Shown here piece after piece: positions 1-6,716 of a stretch of 18,501 nucleotides of DNA; position 1 is the first letter of the stretch, and each line of letters opens with the position of its first letter. The notes below the pieces were generated by a model. The model saw only the letters and a list, made by a program, of their open reading frames with translations, was not told where the DNA came from and ran no database searches. Both the position numbers and the translations under genes were made by a program. The stretch is from Pseudomonadota bacterium (GTDB lineage Bacteria > Pseudomonadota > Gammaproteobacteria > Xanthomonadales > Xanthomonadaceae). The stretch is from assembly GCA_023438325.1 (NCBI GenBank), contig JAEXRB010000204.1:1-18501 (forward strand), given 5' to 3'.

Positions 1-391
1 CACCTTGGGCGATGCCGTCGAGGGCGATGCGGTGAATCTGGAAAAGGCGCTGCGGCTGGCGGATCGGCTGGGCGGGCATCTGGTGACCGGGCATGTCGAT
101 GGTTTGGCCGAGGTGATCGCGGTGGAAACCGACGCACGCTCGCAGCGCTGGTGTTTCCGAGTGCCGTCCGGGTTGGCGCGCTACATCGCGCGCAAGGGCT
201 CGGTCTGCATCGATGGTGTCAGCCTCACGGTGAACGCGGTCGATGGCGATGAGTTCGAGGTCAACCTGATCCCGCATACGCAGCAAGTGACGACGTTTTC
301 GCGTCGCAGCGCTGGCGATGCGGTCAATATCGAAGTGGATCTGATGGCGCGTTACGCCGAACGTTTGTTCGCGCAGGAGTCGCAGGCATGA
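1..391 (+). CDS. ribE: Riboflavin synthase, alpha chain (3' part; 5' end outside window)
   Basis: Riboflavin synthase dismutates two 6,7-dimethyl-8-ribityllumazine molecules into riboflavin plus a pyrimidinedione, the last step of riboflavin synthesis in the cytoplasm. The reading frame is open from the window edge (first whole codon at 2-4), so the N-terminal barrel is mostly missing. What remains starts at the link between the two lumazine-binding barrels: a GDAVNLEKAL segment, then GGHLVTGHVDG, then GSVCIDGVSLTVN, IPHT and a terminal ARYAERL helix, all typical of the C-terminal repeat and trimer helix. The stop codon overlaps the ATG of the next gene (ATGA), which suggests translational coupling. 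The TTG at 5 is an internal codon, not the start. The gene is sometimes named ribC. Confidence 0.95.
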   Translation, partial: TLGDAVEGDAVNLEKALRLADRLGGHLVTGHVDGLAEVIAVETDARSQRWCFRVPSGLARYIARKGSVCIDGVSLTVNAVDGDEFEVNLIPHTQQVTTFSRRSAGDAVNIEVDLMARYAERLFAQESQA

Positions 392-1491
392 GCTTTGCAG
401 CCATTCCCGAGCTGATCGAAGACATCCGTGCCGGTCGCATGGTGGTGATCATGGACGACGAGGATCGCGAGAACGAAGGCGATCTGGTGATGGCGGCCAC
501 GCAGGTTCGGCCGGACGACATCAATTTCATGGTCACGCACGGGCGCGGGTTGGTGTGCCTGCCACTGACGCGCGAGCGCTGCGAGCGGCTCGGCCTGCCA
601 TTGATGGCACGCGACAACCGTTCGCAGTTCCGCACCGCGTTCACGGTGTCGATCGAAGCGGCACAAGGCGTCACCACCGGGATTTCGGCAGCAGATCGCG
701 CCCATACCATCCAGACGGCGGTACGAGCAGACGTCGCGCCTGCCGATCTGCACCAGCCCGGGCATATCTTTCCGCTGATCGCCCAGCCTGGCGGCGTGCT
801 GCGTCGCGCCGGGCATACCGAGGCGGCGGTCGATCTGGCGCGTCTGGCAGGACTGGAGCCTGCCGGCGTGATCGTGGAAATTCTCAATCCCGACGGCACG
901 ATGGCGCGCAGGCCGCAACTTGAAACCTTCGCACGCGAGCATGGCCTCAAGATCGGCACCATCGCCGACCTGATCCAGTACCGCTTGCGCACCGAGCGCG
1001 GCATCGAGCGCGTGGATGAGCGCGACGTGCTCACCGATGCCGGCGCATTCCGTCTGGTGAGTTATCGCGATCTGATCGATGGCGCACTGCATTTTGCCTT
1101 GGTGCATGGCGATCCTGCGGCGAGTGCCGAGGCGCTGGTGCGGGTGCATGTGGAGAACGTGCTCACCGATCTGCTGCATCTGGAGCGCGAGGATTTGGGC
1201 ATCACGCTGGCACAGGCCTTGCGTGCGGTGCAGCAGGCCGAATGTGGTATCGCCGTGGTGCTTTCCGGCGCGCCGGAAGCTGACGCCGTGCTGTCACGCC
1301 TGTGTGGCGAAGGCCCTGTGGCGGCCCCCGATGGCCCGGCGCAATGGCGGCGCAATGGTGTGGGCGCGCAGATCCTGGCCGATCTGGGCGCGCGCCGGCT
1401 GCGCGTTCTGGGAACGCAGCGGCGGCAAGTGGCTCTGGCGGGGTTCGGTCTGGAAGTGATCGGTTACGCCGAGCCGGGCGCGGGCGGTTAA
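388..1491 (+). CDS. ribB: 3,4-dihydroxy-2-butanone-4-phosphate synthase with degenerate GTP cyclohydrolase II-like domain (RibBX type)
   Basis: The N-terminal half (about residues 1-205) is DHBP synthase, which turns ribulose 5-phosphate into the four-carbon precursor of the lumazine ring. The metal- and substrate-binding segment MDDEDRENEGD (22-32), THGRG (50-54) and HTEAAVDL with His143 are intact. The C-terminal half (about 217-367) aligns in layout with GTP cyclohydrolase II, but the three zinc cysteines are gone: residues 252-270 read RVHVENVLTDLLHLERED where an active enzyme has a Cys...Cys-x-Cys cluster. The HRQEGR-type segment and the NNPKK-type segment are also absent. The second domain is therefore very unlikely to open GTP, and the cell should need a separate ribA. 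Proteobacterial fusions of this kind have been described as RibBX. An AGGAG lies at 375-379, 8 bases before the ATG. Confidence 0.93.
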   Translation: MSFAAIPELIEDIRAGRMVVIMDDEDRENEGDLVMAATQVRPDDINFMVTHGRGLVCLPLTRERCERLGLPLMARDNRSQFRTAFTVSIEAAQGVTTGISAADRAHTIQTAVRADVAPADLHQPGHIFPLIAQPGGVLRRAGHTEAAVDLARLAGLEPAGVIVEILNPDGTMARRPQLETFAREHGLKIGTIADLIQYRLRTERGIERVDERDVLTDAGAFRLVSYRDLIDGALHFALVHGDPAASAEALVRVHVENVLTDLLHLEREDLGITLAQALRAVQQAECGIAVVLSGAPEADAVLSRLCGEGPVAAPDGPAQWRRNGVGAQILADLGARRLRVLGTQRRQVALAGFGLEVIGYAEPGAGG

Positions 1492-1521
1492 ACTGCACGC
1501 CTCAGCATTTTCGGCCCATCC

Positions 1522-1989
1522 ATGAGTCATTTCGAAGGTCAGATCCGCGTCCGCGCCGGCGCGCGCTTCGCCATCATCGCCAGTCGCTGGAATCCGCGCA
1601 TCGTCGATGCGTTGGTCGATGCGGCGCGCAGCACTCTGCAAACCAATGGCGTGGTGGCCGATGCCATCGACGTGGTGCGCGTTCCAGGCGCGTGGGAAAT
1701 CCCGCAGGCGGCTGCGTGCCTGGCCAAGGCCGGCAAGCATGTTGCCGTGATCGCGCTGGGTTGCGTGGTGCGCGGAGATACACGGCATTACGAACATGTA
1801 GCCGATGGCTGCGCGCAGGCACTGATGCAAGTGGCGCTGGCGCAGGGCGTGCCGGTGCTCAACGGCGTGCTGGCGGTGGAGCGGCACGAAGACGCCGTGG
1901 CCCGCGCCGGCGGCGTGCATGGCAACAAGGGTGAAGAGGCGGCACTGGCTGCCATCGAAATGGCAGATCTTTCGGAGCAACTGGCATGA
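1522..1989 (+). CDS. ribH: 6,7-dimethyl-8-ribityllumazine synthase
   Basis: Lumazine synthase condenses the pyrimidine from the GTP branch with the DHBP from the upstream RibB domain, giving the substrate of RibE. The 155-residue protein has the family's usual length. Visible motifs are SRWN (21-24), which binds the pyrimidine, VPGAWEIP (54-61), and GCVVRGDTRHYEH (80-92) with the catalytic His89. A C-terminal RAGGVHGNKGEEAA segment carries the phosphate-binding region. It follows ribB by 30 bases, and its stop overlaps the nusB ATG (ATGA). The Shine-Dalgarno sequence before this ATG is poor, but no other in-frame start keeps the N-terminal strand intact. The assignment is secure. Confidence 0.96.
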   Translation: MSHFEGQIRVRAGARFAIIASRWNPRIVDALVDAARSTLQTNGVVADAIDVVRVPGAWEIPQAAACLAKAGKHVAVIALGCVVRGDTRHYEHVADGCAQALMQVALAQGVPVLNGVLAVERHEDAVARAGGVHGNKGEEAALAAIEMADLSEQLA

Positions 1990-2459
1990 CAGGCAATCAC
2001 TCCCGCCGTGCGCGGCCCGATGGCATCGACCCGGCCGCCCGCTCGCGCGCCCGTCGCCGTGCGTTGCAGGCAATCTACGCCTGGCAGCTTTCCGGTCAGC
2101 GGATCGGGCAGGTGATCGAGCAGTTCCGCAACGAGCAGGACATGGAAATCGCCGATCTGGCGTATTTCGAGAACCTTGTCGGTGGTGTCAGCGACAACCT
2201 CGAAAAGATCGACGAGGAGCTGCGTCGTTTCGTGGATCGCGAGATCGCGCAGATCGATCCGATCGAGCGCGGCGTGCTCCGCCTGGCGGCCTACGAGCTG
2301 TTGTTCCGCATCGATGTGCCTTATCGCGTGGTGCTGAACGAGGCCATCGAAACCACCAAGCGTTTCGGTGCCGATCACGGCCACAGCTACGTCAATGGTG
2401 TGCTGGATCGTGCTGCGTCAGAGTGGCGCAGCACGGAAATCAATGCCGCGCGCGGCTGA
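1986..2459 (+). CDS. nusB: Transcription antitermination factor NusB
   Basis: NusB binds boxA RNA with NusE (ribosomal protein S10) and helps assemble the antitermination complex on rRNA operons. The 157-residue protein begins with a basic segment, then the typical SRARRRALQAIYAWQL helix (about 19-34). It ends with the conserved IDPIERGVLRLAAYEL and VVLNEAIETTKRFG helices and SYVNGVLD near the C-terminus. This length and motif order match full-length NusB. It overlaps ribH by 4 bp and is preceded by GGAG inside the end of ribH. NusB beside lumazine synthase is a very common bacterial arrangement. Confidence 0.96.
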   Translation: MTGNHSRRARPDGIDPAARSRARRRALQAIYAWQLSGQRIGQVIEQFRNEQDMEIADLAYFENLVGGVSDNLEKIDEELRRFVDREIAQIDPIERGVLRLAAYELLFRIDVPYRVVLNEAIETTKRFGADHGHSYVNGVLDRAASEWRSTEINAARG

Positions 2460-2477
2460 GCGCCGTTCGCGCAGCCC

Positions 2478-3449
2478 ATGGCTGAGTTCGATCTGATTGC
2501 CCGCATCGCGGCCCGCACATTCGCGCGAGGCGATGTGGCATTGGGCATCGGTGACGATGGTGCGCTGCTCGCGCCACCTGCCGGCCAGCAGGTTGTGGCC
2601 GTGTGCGACACGCTCAATATCGGCGTGCATTTTCCGCACGACAGCAAACCCGGGGACATCGGCTGGAAGGCCCTGGCGGTCAATCTTTCCGATCTGGCGG
2701 CCATGGGGGCGACGCCTGCGTGGGCGCTGCTGTCGTTGTCGCTGCCACGCGCCGATGCGGCCTTTGTCGATGCGTTCATGCGCGGGTTTTCCGCGTTGGC
2801 CGATGCGGTGGGCGTCGCGCTGGTAGGGGGCGATACCACACGCGGGCCGCTGTCTGTCTGCGTGACGGCGCTCGGCTTCGTGCCCGGCGGCGAGGCCCTG
2901 ACGCGCACCGGCGCGCAACTGGGCGATGCGGTGTTCGTCAGCGGCACCCTGGGCGATGCCGCAGCTGCGTTACGACTCTCCCATGCGCAACTGCAATCGG
3001 GTGCGCCCGAGGTGCGGGCGGTGCGGCAGCGTCTGAATTGCCCGACGCCGCGCCTCGCGCTCGGGCAGGCACTGCGTGGCAAGGCCACGGCAGCTCTGGA
3101 TGTTTCCGATGGTTTGCTGGCCGATCTTTCCCATCTCGCACGCGGCAGCGGCGTGGGCATCGAGCTGCATGCCGATCGGTTGCCATGTTCCAACGCATTG
3201 GCCGCACTGTTCGATGCCCCTACTCGGTTGCGGCATCAGGCCACGGGCGGTGATGACTACGAGCTGGTCTTCACGTTGCCCCCGCATCGGCTCGACGCGG
3301 TTCATGCCGCACTGGGGCACAGCGATGTGGCATTGACGTGCATCGGGCGCGTCATCGCCGGCGAAGGCGTGCGCTTGCTGGGTACAGACGGCGCACCGAT
3401 TGAATTTGAATGCGCTGGCTGGGAGCACTTCACGGAGCGCGCCTCATGA
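2478..3449 (+). CDS. thiL: Thiamine-monophosphate kinase
   Basis: ThiL phosphorylates thiamine monophosphate to thiamine pyrophosphate with ATP, the last step of thiamine cofactor synthesis. The 323-residue protein shows the PurM/ThiL fold signatures: GIGDDGAL (23-30), the GWKALAVNLSDLAAMGA stretch (62-78), GGDTT (117-121) and a later LDVSDGLLADL block. Acidic residues in these blocks hold the magnesium ions. The start 18 bases after nusB is the only sensible ATG; no strong ribosome binding site precedes it, so it may rely on coupling from nusB. Its stop overlaps the pgpA start (ATGA). The nusB-thiL-pgpA order is common in proteobacteria. Confidence 0.96.
   Translation: MAEFDLIARIAARTFARGDVALGIGDDGALLAPPAGQQVVAVCDTLNIGVHFPHDSKPGDIGWKALAVNLSDLAAMGATPAWALLSLSLPRADAAFVDAFMRGFSALADAVGVALVGGDTTRGPLSVCVTALGFVPGGEALTRTGAQLGDAVFVSGTLGDAAAALRLSHAQLQSGAPEVRAVRQRLNCPTPRLALGQALRGKATAALDVSDGLLADLSHLARGSGVGIELHADRLPCSNALAALFDAPTRLRHQATGGDDYELVFTLPPHRLDAVHAALGHSDVALTCIGRVIAGEGVRLLGTDGAPIEFECAGWEHFTERAS
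3434..3437 (+). promoter_or_regulatory. Shine-Dalgarno that sets the pgpA start
   Basis: GGAG lies 8 bases before the ATG at 3446 and inside the end of thiL. It favours that ATG over the upstream in-frame ATG at 3410, which would add 12 residues lying wholly within thiL. Confidence 0.6.
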
Positions 3450-3934
3450 GTCGATCCATCCCCGGTGCGGCAGGCAAGTTGCTGACACACCCGGCCGGCT
3501 GGATCGCCACGGGTTTCGGCTCGGGTTTGGCGCCCGTGGCGCCCGGGACATTCGGCACTGCTGCGGCATTGTTGCCGTGGCTGGCCATGCGTGACTTGCC
3601 GCTGGGGTATTACGCGCTCGCCGTTTGCGTTGCTTTCACGCTGGGAACGTGGGCGTGCCAATGGACCATTCGCCGCTTGGGAGTCGAGGATCCAGGGCTG
3701 GTGGTGTGGGATGAGTTCGTTGGCGTGTGGATTGCCTTGTTCGCCGTGCCGACAGGCTGGTATTGGGCGTTGGCCGCTTTCGTGTTGTTTCGCTTTTTCG
3801 ATATCGCCAAGCCGTGGCCAGTGAATTGGGCAGACCGCAAAATCGAGGGCGGCCTGGGCACGATGCTCGACGACGCCTTTGCCGGTGTGTATGCGTTGGT
3901 TTGTGTGCAGGTTCTTTACCGGGTTTTTGCGTAG
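3446..3934 (+). CDS. pgpA: Phosphatidylglycerophosphatase A
   Basis: PgpA removes the phosphate of phosphatidylglycerophosphate in the inner membrane, giving phosphatidylglycerol. The 162-residue protein has the family layout. Near the N-terminus, GSGLAPVAPGTFGTAAAL precedes the first hydrophobic segment; a central VVWDEFVGVWIAL follows; and the C-terminal block contains FRFFDIAKPWP and GGLGTMLDDAFAGVYA. The Asp and Glu residues in the second and third blocks are the conserved acidic site. Several hydrophobic helices are evident. The chosen ATG overlaps the thiL stop by 4 bp. The gene ends only 9 bases from the end of yraN on the other strand, so the two are convergent. Confidence 0.94.
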   Translation: MSRSIPGAAGKLLTHPAGWIATGFGSGLAPVAPGTFGTAAALLPWLAMRDLPLGYYALAVCVAFTLGTWACQWTIRRLGVEDPGLVVWDEFVGVWIALFAVPTGWYWALAAFVLFRFFDIAKPWPVNWADRKIEGGLGTMLDDAFAGVYALVCVQVLYRVFA

Positions 3935-3943
3935 AGCCCGCGC

Positions 3944-4312
3944 TTACAGATCGTCCAGGGTAAAGGCGTTGCGTATCCATTCGATTTGCGGTGCAGCCGC
4001 GCTGCCGGCGATCGCGATCACGTCGAAGCGGCAGGCGCGTTGTGCCTCCCGTGGGTTCGTGGCGAGCCAGGTGGCGGCGGCGAGTGCGATGCGGCGGCGT
4101 TTGGCCGGCGTGACCGAGACCGAGCCGCCGCCGAAGCGTGCGTCGCGGCGATAGCGCACTTCCACGAATACCAGAACGTCGCCGTCGCGCATTACCAGGT
4201 CCAGCTCCCCGACGCGGTAGCCGGCGTTGGCGGTGACAGTGCCGAGGCCGGCGCGTTCCAGATGCGCACGTGCGGCCGCTTCGAATGCCTGGCCGGTATC
4301 GCGCGTGGTCAT
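3944..4312 (-). CDS. yraN: UPF0102 family protein YraN (predicted endonuclease fold)
   Basis: This 122-residue protein belongs to the YraN/UPF0102 family, whose fold resembles Holliday-junction resolvases and restriction endonucleases but whose cellular role is not firmly known. The sequence shows an N-terminal GQAFEAAARAHLERAG helix, the GELDLVMRD block, FVEVRYR, and a basic VTPAKRRRI segment followed by a hydrophobic helix. The Asp of ELD and the Glu-Val-Arg triad match the putative metal-binding active-site pattern of such nucleases. It starts 13 bases after the end of lpoA on the same strand, so both are probably cotranscribed. The lpoA-yraN pairing is conserved across gammaproteobacteria. 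Confidence 0.92.
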   Translation of the reverse strand: MTTRDTGQAFEAAARAHLERAGLGTVTANAGYRVGELDLVMRDGDVLVFVEVRYRRDARFGGGSVSVTPAKRRRIALAAATWLATNPREAQRACRFDVIAIAGSAAAPQIEWIRNAFTLDDL

Positions 4313-4325
4313 GTCCGGGCGGGGC

Positions 4326-6149
4326 TTATGGTTGGCGGAACTGGAGGTCGTCGCCGATCAGCCCGGCTTCGCGCACGGGCTGGATGCGTCCGCCCTGGAA
4401 TTGGGCCCAGCCCGGCGTGCGCAGTACTTGCCCGAAGCCATCGAAGCGCAACTGCCCGGTGGCGCCGGAAAGGGTGGCCTGCGGGTTGCGGGTCAGGTGT
4501 TCGAAGTAGCCGATCAGGCGGAAGGCATCCAGTCCGAATGCGAACAGGCGTGCGCCGCCGCCGCGCGTGGTGTCCAGTGCGGCAAGGCTGTCGCGCCGCG
4601 GCAGGTCGGGGAGGTGCTCGGCGATCAGCCATGGCGCATCGGTGAATTGGATGCCATCCAGTTCGCGGTCCAGTCGCGCGTTGCCGGCGCCGGCGGTGAT
4701 CTGCGAGGTGGCATAGATCGGCAGGTCGTAGATGCCGGCCACGCGCAGCTGCGGCACCAGCAGGCGTGCCTGTTCGGCACGGCCGGCGAAAAAGATGGCA
4801 TCGGCATCGACTTGGACGCGGTTCTGTTCGATCCGGGTGTCGCCTCCGGTCGCCACGGCGCGTGAGCCGATCTGCGCGAGGGCGCTGCCTATGGCCGGGC
4901 CGAAGTTCGGATTGCCTTCGGGCAGGTGTACGGTGGCCACGACGCTGCCACCGCGTTGTTCCATGCGCTGTGCCAGCGCGGTGATGGCGCGCTGGCCGTA
5001 TTCGTCGTCGCCGCGTATTGCCAGCACGCGCAATCCGCCGCGCTCGGCAATGCGATTGGCCGCGGCGCTGCCTTCGTCCTCGGGCGTGAGGGCGAAGCTC
5101 ATGCTGCCTGGCGGGGGCGGTGTGGTGCCACCGCGATTGAGGGCGAGCAACGGCACGCTGCCTTCGCGATCAGCTTCGAAAATGGCAGCCACATCCTCGC
5201 GCCCGAGCGGGCCGACGATGGCCTGGGCGCCATCACGTCGGGCCTGGTCGTAGGCATGCAGCACCGATTCGCGGCTGTTGCCGGTGGTGTAGACGCGTAC
5301 TTCGGGCCGGGCGCGGGATTCTTCGTAGTAGCCGGCGATGAAGCCATCGCGCACCGCCTGGGCGGCGCTGGCGAGCGCGCCATCCTGCGGCAGCAGCAAG
5401 GCGACGCGATTGAAAGGGCGATAGCCGTCGACATCGGCTTGCGCACGTTCGCTGTCGCTTGCCGACAGGTCGCCCGTGTAAGGGCGTGGCAGGGGCAGCC
5501 CGCGTGCGATCAATGCGCGTGCGGCGTGGGGGTAGAGCGCGTGTGCGGCGGGCAGCGACGCTGCACCGAAGGCGAGTGCAGCGTCGTCGAGTTGAACCAG
5601 CAGGGCCTGGATGTTGCGCGTGTTTTCGCTGCGCTCGCGCCGTGGCAGGGAGGCATCCAGTTCGGCGCGCGCAGTTGCGGCCAAAAACAAGTTGCCATCG
5701 GCTTGCGCTGCCCTCGCGCGCAGCTCCAGCAGGCGGGCGCGGTGGGTTTTTGCGATCGGTGTGCCGATGCCGTCGAGCAGGGCGAGCGCCTGCGCAGGCT
5801 GCTGGCGCGCGAGTGCGATTTCGGCTTGCAGCAGCGTCATGCGTTGCTGCGCATCCGCATCCAGGCGACGCGTGGAGATGTCTTGCAGCGCACTGGCAGC
5901 GCGCTCCATCCGGCCTTCTTCGCGCCAGGCTTCGGCGGCGCGCAGGCGCAGGGCATCGCGCTGGCCGCGCTGGTGTTCGGCTGCATCGAGAAAACCCTGC
6001 GCGGCTCGTGCGAACTCGCCGTTGGCGTAGTCGCGTTCGGCGGCGATGGCGGCGTCGGATGTGGCACGCGTCGGCATTGCATCGCAGCCGACCAAGAGCG
6101 TGGTGCAGGTCAGGAGCGACAGGATAAGGCGCGAGGGGAGGCGCGGCAT
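4326..6149 (-). CDS. lpoA: Penicillin-binding protein activator LpoA (LppC family lipoprotein)
   Basis: LpoA is an outer-membrane lipoprotein that reaches through the periplasm to stimulate the peptidoglycan synthase PBP1A. I place the start at 6149. The protein then begins with a basic residue pair, a hydrophobic stretch and the lipobox LLVGC with Cys22, giving 607 residues; the much longer open frame upstream is not coding. Residues of about 35-210 are helical and TPR-like, rich in Ala, Arg and Glu. From about 240 to the end lies a periplasmic-binding-protein-like domain, with RVALLLPQDG, AIVGPLGREDV, PLLALNRGG and FAFGLDAFRLI segments. The overall plan matches LpoA, somewhat shorter than the E. 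coli protein. The 16S rRNA methyltransferase gene rsmI, often divergent from lpoA, is absent; rimB-rimK occupies that place. Confidence 0.92.
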   Translation of the reverse strand: MPRLPSRLILSLLTCTTLLVGCDAMPTRATSDAAIAAERDYANGEFARAAQGFLDAAEHQRGQRDALRLRAAEAWREEGRMERAASALQDISTRRLDADAQQRMTLLQAEIALARQQPAQALALLDGIGTPIAKTHRARLLELRARAAQADGNLFLAATARAELDASLPRRERSENTRNIQALLVQLDDAALAFGAASLPAAHALYPHAARALIARGLPLPRPYTGDLSASDSERAQADVDGYRPFNRVALLLPQDGALASAAQAVRDGFIAGYYEESRARPEVRVYTTGNSRESVLHAYDQARRDGAQAIVGPLGREDVAAIFEADREGSVPLLALNRGGTTPPPPGSMSFALTPEDEGSAAANRIAERGGLRVLAIRGDDEYGQRAITALAQRMEQRGGSVVATVHLPEGNPNFGPAIGSALAQIGSRAVATGGDTRIEQNRVQVDADAIFFAGRAEQARLLVPQLRVAGIYDLPIYATSQITAGAGNARLDRELDGIQFTDAPWLIAEHLPDLPRRDSLAALDTTRGGGARLFAFGLDAFRLIGYFEHLTRNPQATLSGATGQLRFDGFGQVLRTPGWAQFQGGRIQPVREAGLIGDDLQFRQP

Positions 6150-6182
6150 GGTGAAGGACTCGGTTCGGGAGCGGATGGTCGA

Positions 6183-6188
6183 ATCATA
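6183..6188 (-). promoter_or_regulatory. Candidate -10 box of the lpoA-yraN promoter
   Basis: Read on the - strand this is TATGAT, five of six matches to TATAAT. A weak -35 (CCGACG, + coordinates 6205-6210) lies 16 bases upstream. The predicted start near 6176 leaves a leader of about 27 bases. It faces away from the rimB promoter box at 6217-6222. Confidence 0.45.
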
Positions 6189-6216
6189 CCGGCTGCCGCA
6201 TCGCCGTCGGCGCGGA

Positions 6217-6222
6217 TACAAT
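6217..6222 (+). promoter_or_regulatory. Candidate -10 box of the rimB-rimK promoter
   Basis: TACAAT matches five of six bases of the -10 consensus. A weak -35-like CTGCCG/TGCCGC lies 17-18 bases upstream at 6193-6199. Transcription would start at about 6229, at the foot of a perfect stem-loop, leaving a leader of about 50 bases. Confidence 0.45.
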
Positions 6223-6227
6223 TTCGC

Positions 6228-6245
6228 CGCGGTCGGCTGACCGCG
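6228..6245 (+). promoter_or_regulatory. Perfect 7-bp inverted repeat at the predicted rimB transcript start
   Basis: CGCGGTC (6228-6234) and GACCGCG (6239-6245) are exact reverse complements around a 4-base GGCT loop. No T-run follows, so it is not a terminator. It could be a 5'-end stabilising hairpin of the rimB-rimK mRNA or an operator just downstream of the start site. Confidence 0.5.
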
Positions 6246-6278
6246 TCCCACTCCTGGAAGACCCGAGCGCCGCCGCCC

Positions 6279-6716
6279 ATGAATTTGCAGGAGTCCTTGC
6301 CGGCATTGGGCTGGCGTGAGTGGGTGGCTTTGCCGGGGCTGGGCATCGGCATGGTGCTGGCGAAGATCGATACGGGCGCGCGGAGTTGTGCGCTGCACGT
6401 GGATGGGCAGCATGTGTTCTTCGAGGATGGCGTCGAGCAGGTGGCTTTCACCTTGCGCCCGAGTGAGGGCGCGGATGTCGTGGCGTGCCGCGCTCCCGTG
6501 ATCGATCGTCGCCTGGTCACCGATTCGGGCGGGCGACAGGCCGAGCGCATCTTCATTCGCACCTGGCTGCAACTGGGTGATTGGCGGCGCGAGGTCGAAA
6601 TGAATCTTGCCGATCGTCGTCGGTTGCGGCATCCGATGCTGGTCGGGAGGACGGCGCTAACCGGTGCGTGGCTGGTGGATCCGGCGCGTGCCTTTGTGTT
6701 GGGAGGTGCGGCATGA
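6279..6716 (+). CDS. rimB: Retropepsin-like aspartic protease, RimB type (formerly 'ATP-dependent zinc protease' family)
   Basis: This 145-residue protein shows the hallmark of single-domain aspartic proteases: the hydrophobic run MVLAKI leading into DTGA (31-34) followed by RSCALH. Later segments include EVEMNLADRRRLRHPMLVG and a C-terminal VDP. One Asp per chain implies that the active enzyme is a dimer, as in retropepsins. In Pseudomonas a protein of this family, RimB, works with the glutamate ligase RimK in modifying ribosomal protein S6. The adjacent rimK here, overlapping by 4 bp (ATGA), fits that role; rimA is not present. The ATG at 6279 has no strong Shine-Dalgarno close by. The same frame is open far upstream, but that part lies antisense to lpoA and is not coding. 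Confidence 0.85.
   Translation: MNLQESLPALGWREWVALPGLGIGMVLAKIDTGARSCALHVDGQHVFFEDGVEQVAFTLRPSEGADVVACRAPVIDRRLVTDSGGRQAERIFIRTWLQLGDWRREVEMNLADRRRLRHPMLVGRTALTGAWLVDPARAFVLGGAA
6701..6707 (+). promoter_or_regulatory. Strong Shine-Dalgarno that sets the rimK start
   Basis: GGGAGGT lies 5 bases before the ATG at 6713. It fixes the start of rimK there rather than at any of the earlier in-frame codons, which lie inside rimB. Confidence 0.75.

Noticed and set aside
352..1179. Two long - strand open frames opposite ribB
   Set aside because: They mirror the strongly biased codons of ribB and show no protein family motif.
1464..1494. Possible promoter before ribH (TTACGC...TAAACT)
   Set aside because: The -10-like TAAACT is fair, but the spacer is 19 bases and the -35 is poor. 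The gene sits in a tight operon, so an internal promoter is not supported.
4926..6278. Long + strand open frame running antisense to lpoA into rimB
   Set aside because: The lpoA frame on the other strand has a lipobox and clear family segments. The antisense stretch is open because of high-GC codon bias; only the part from 6279 is real.
6150..6632. N-terminal extension of lpoA upstream of 6149
   Set aside because: It would place the signal peptide and lipobox in the middle of the protein and runs through the promoter region and into rimB.
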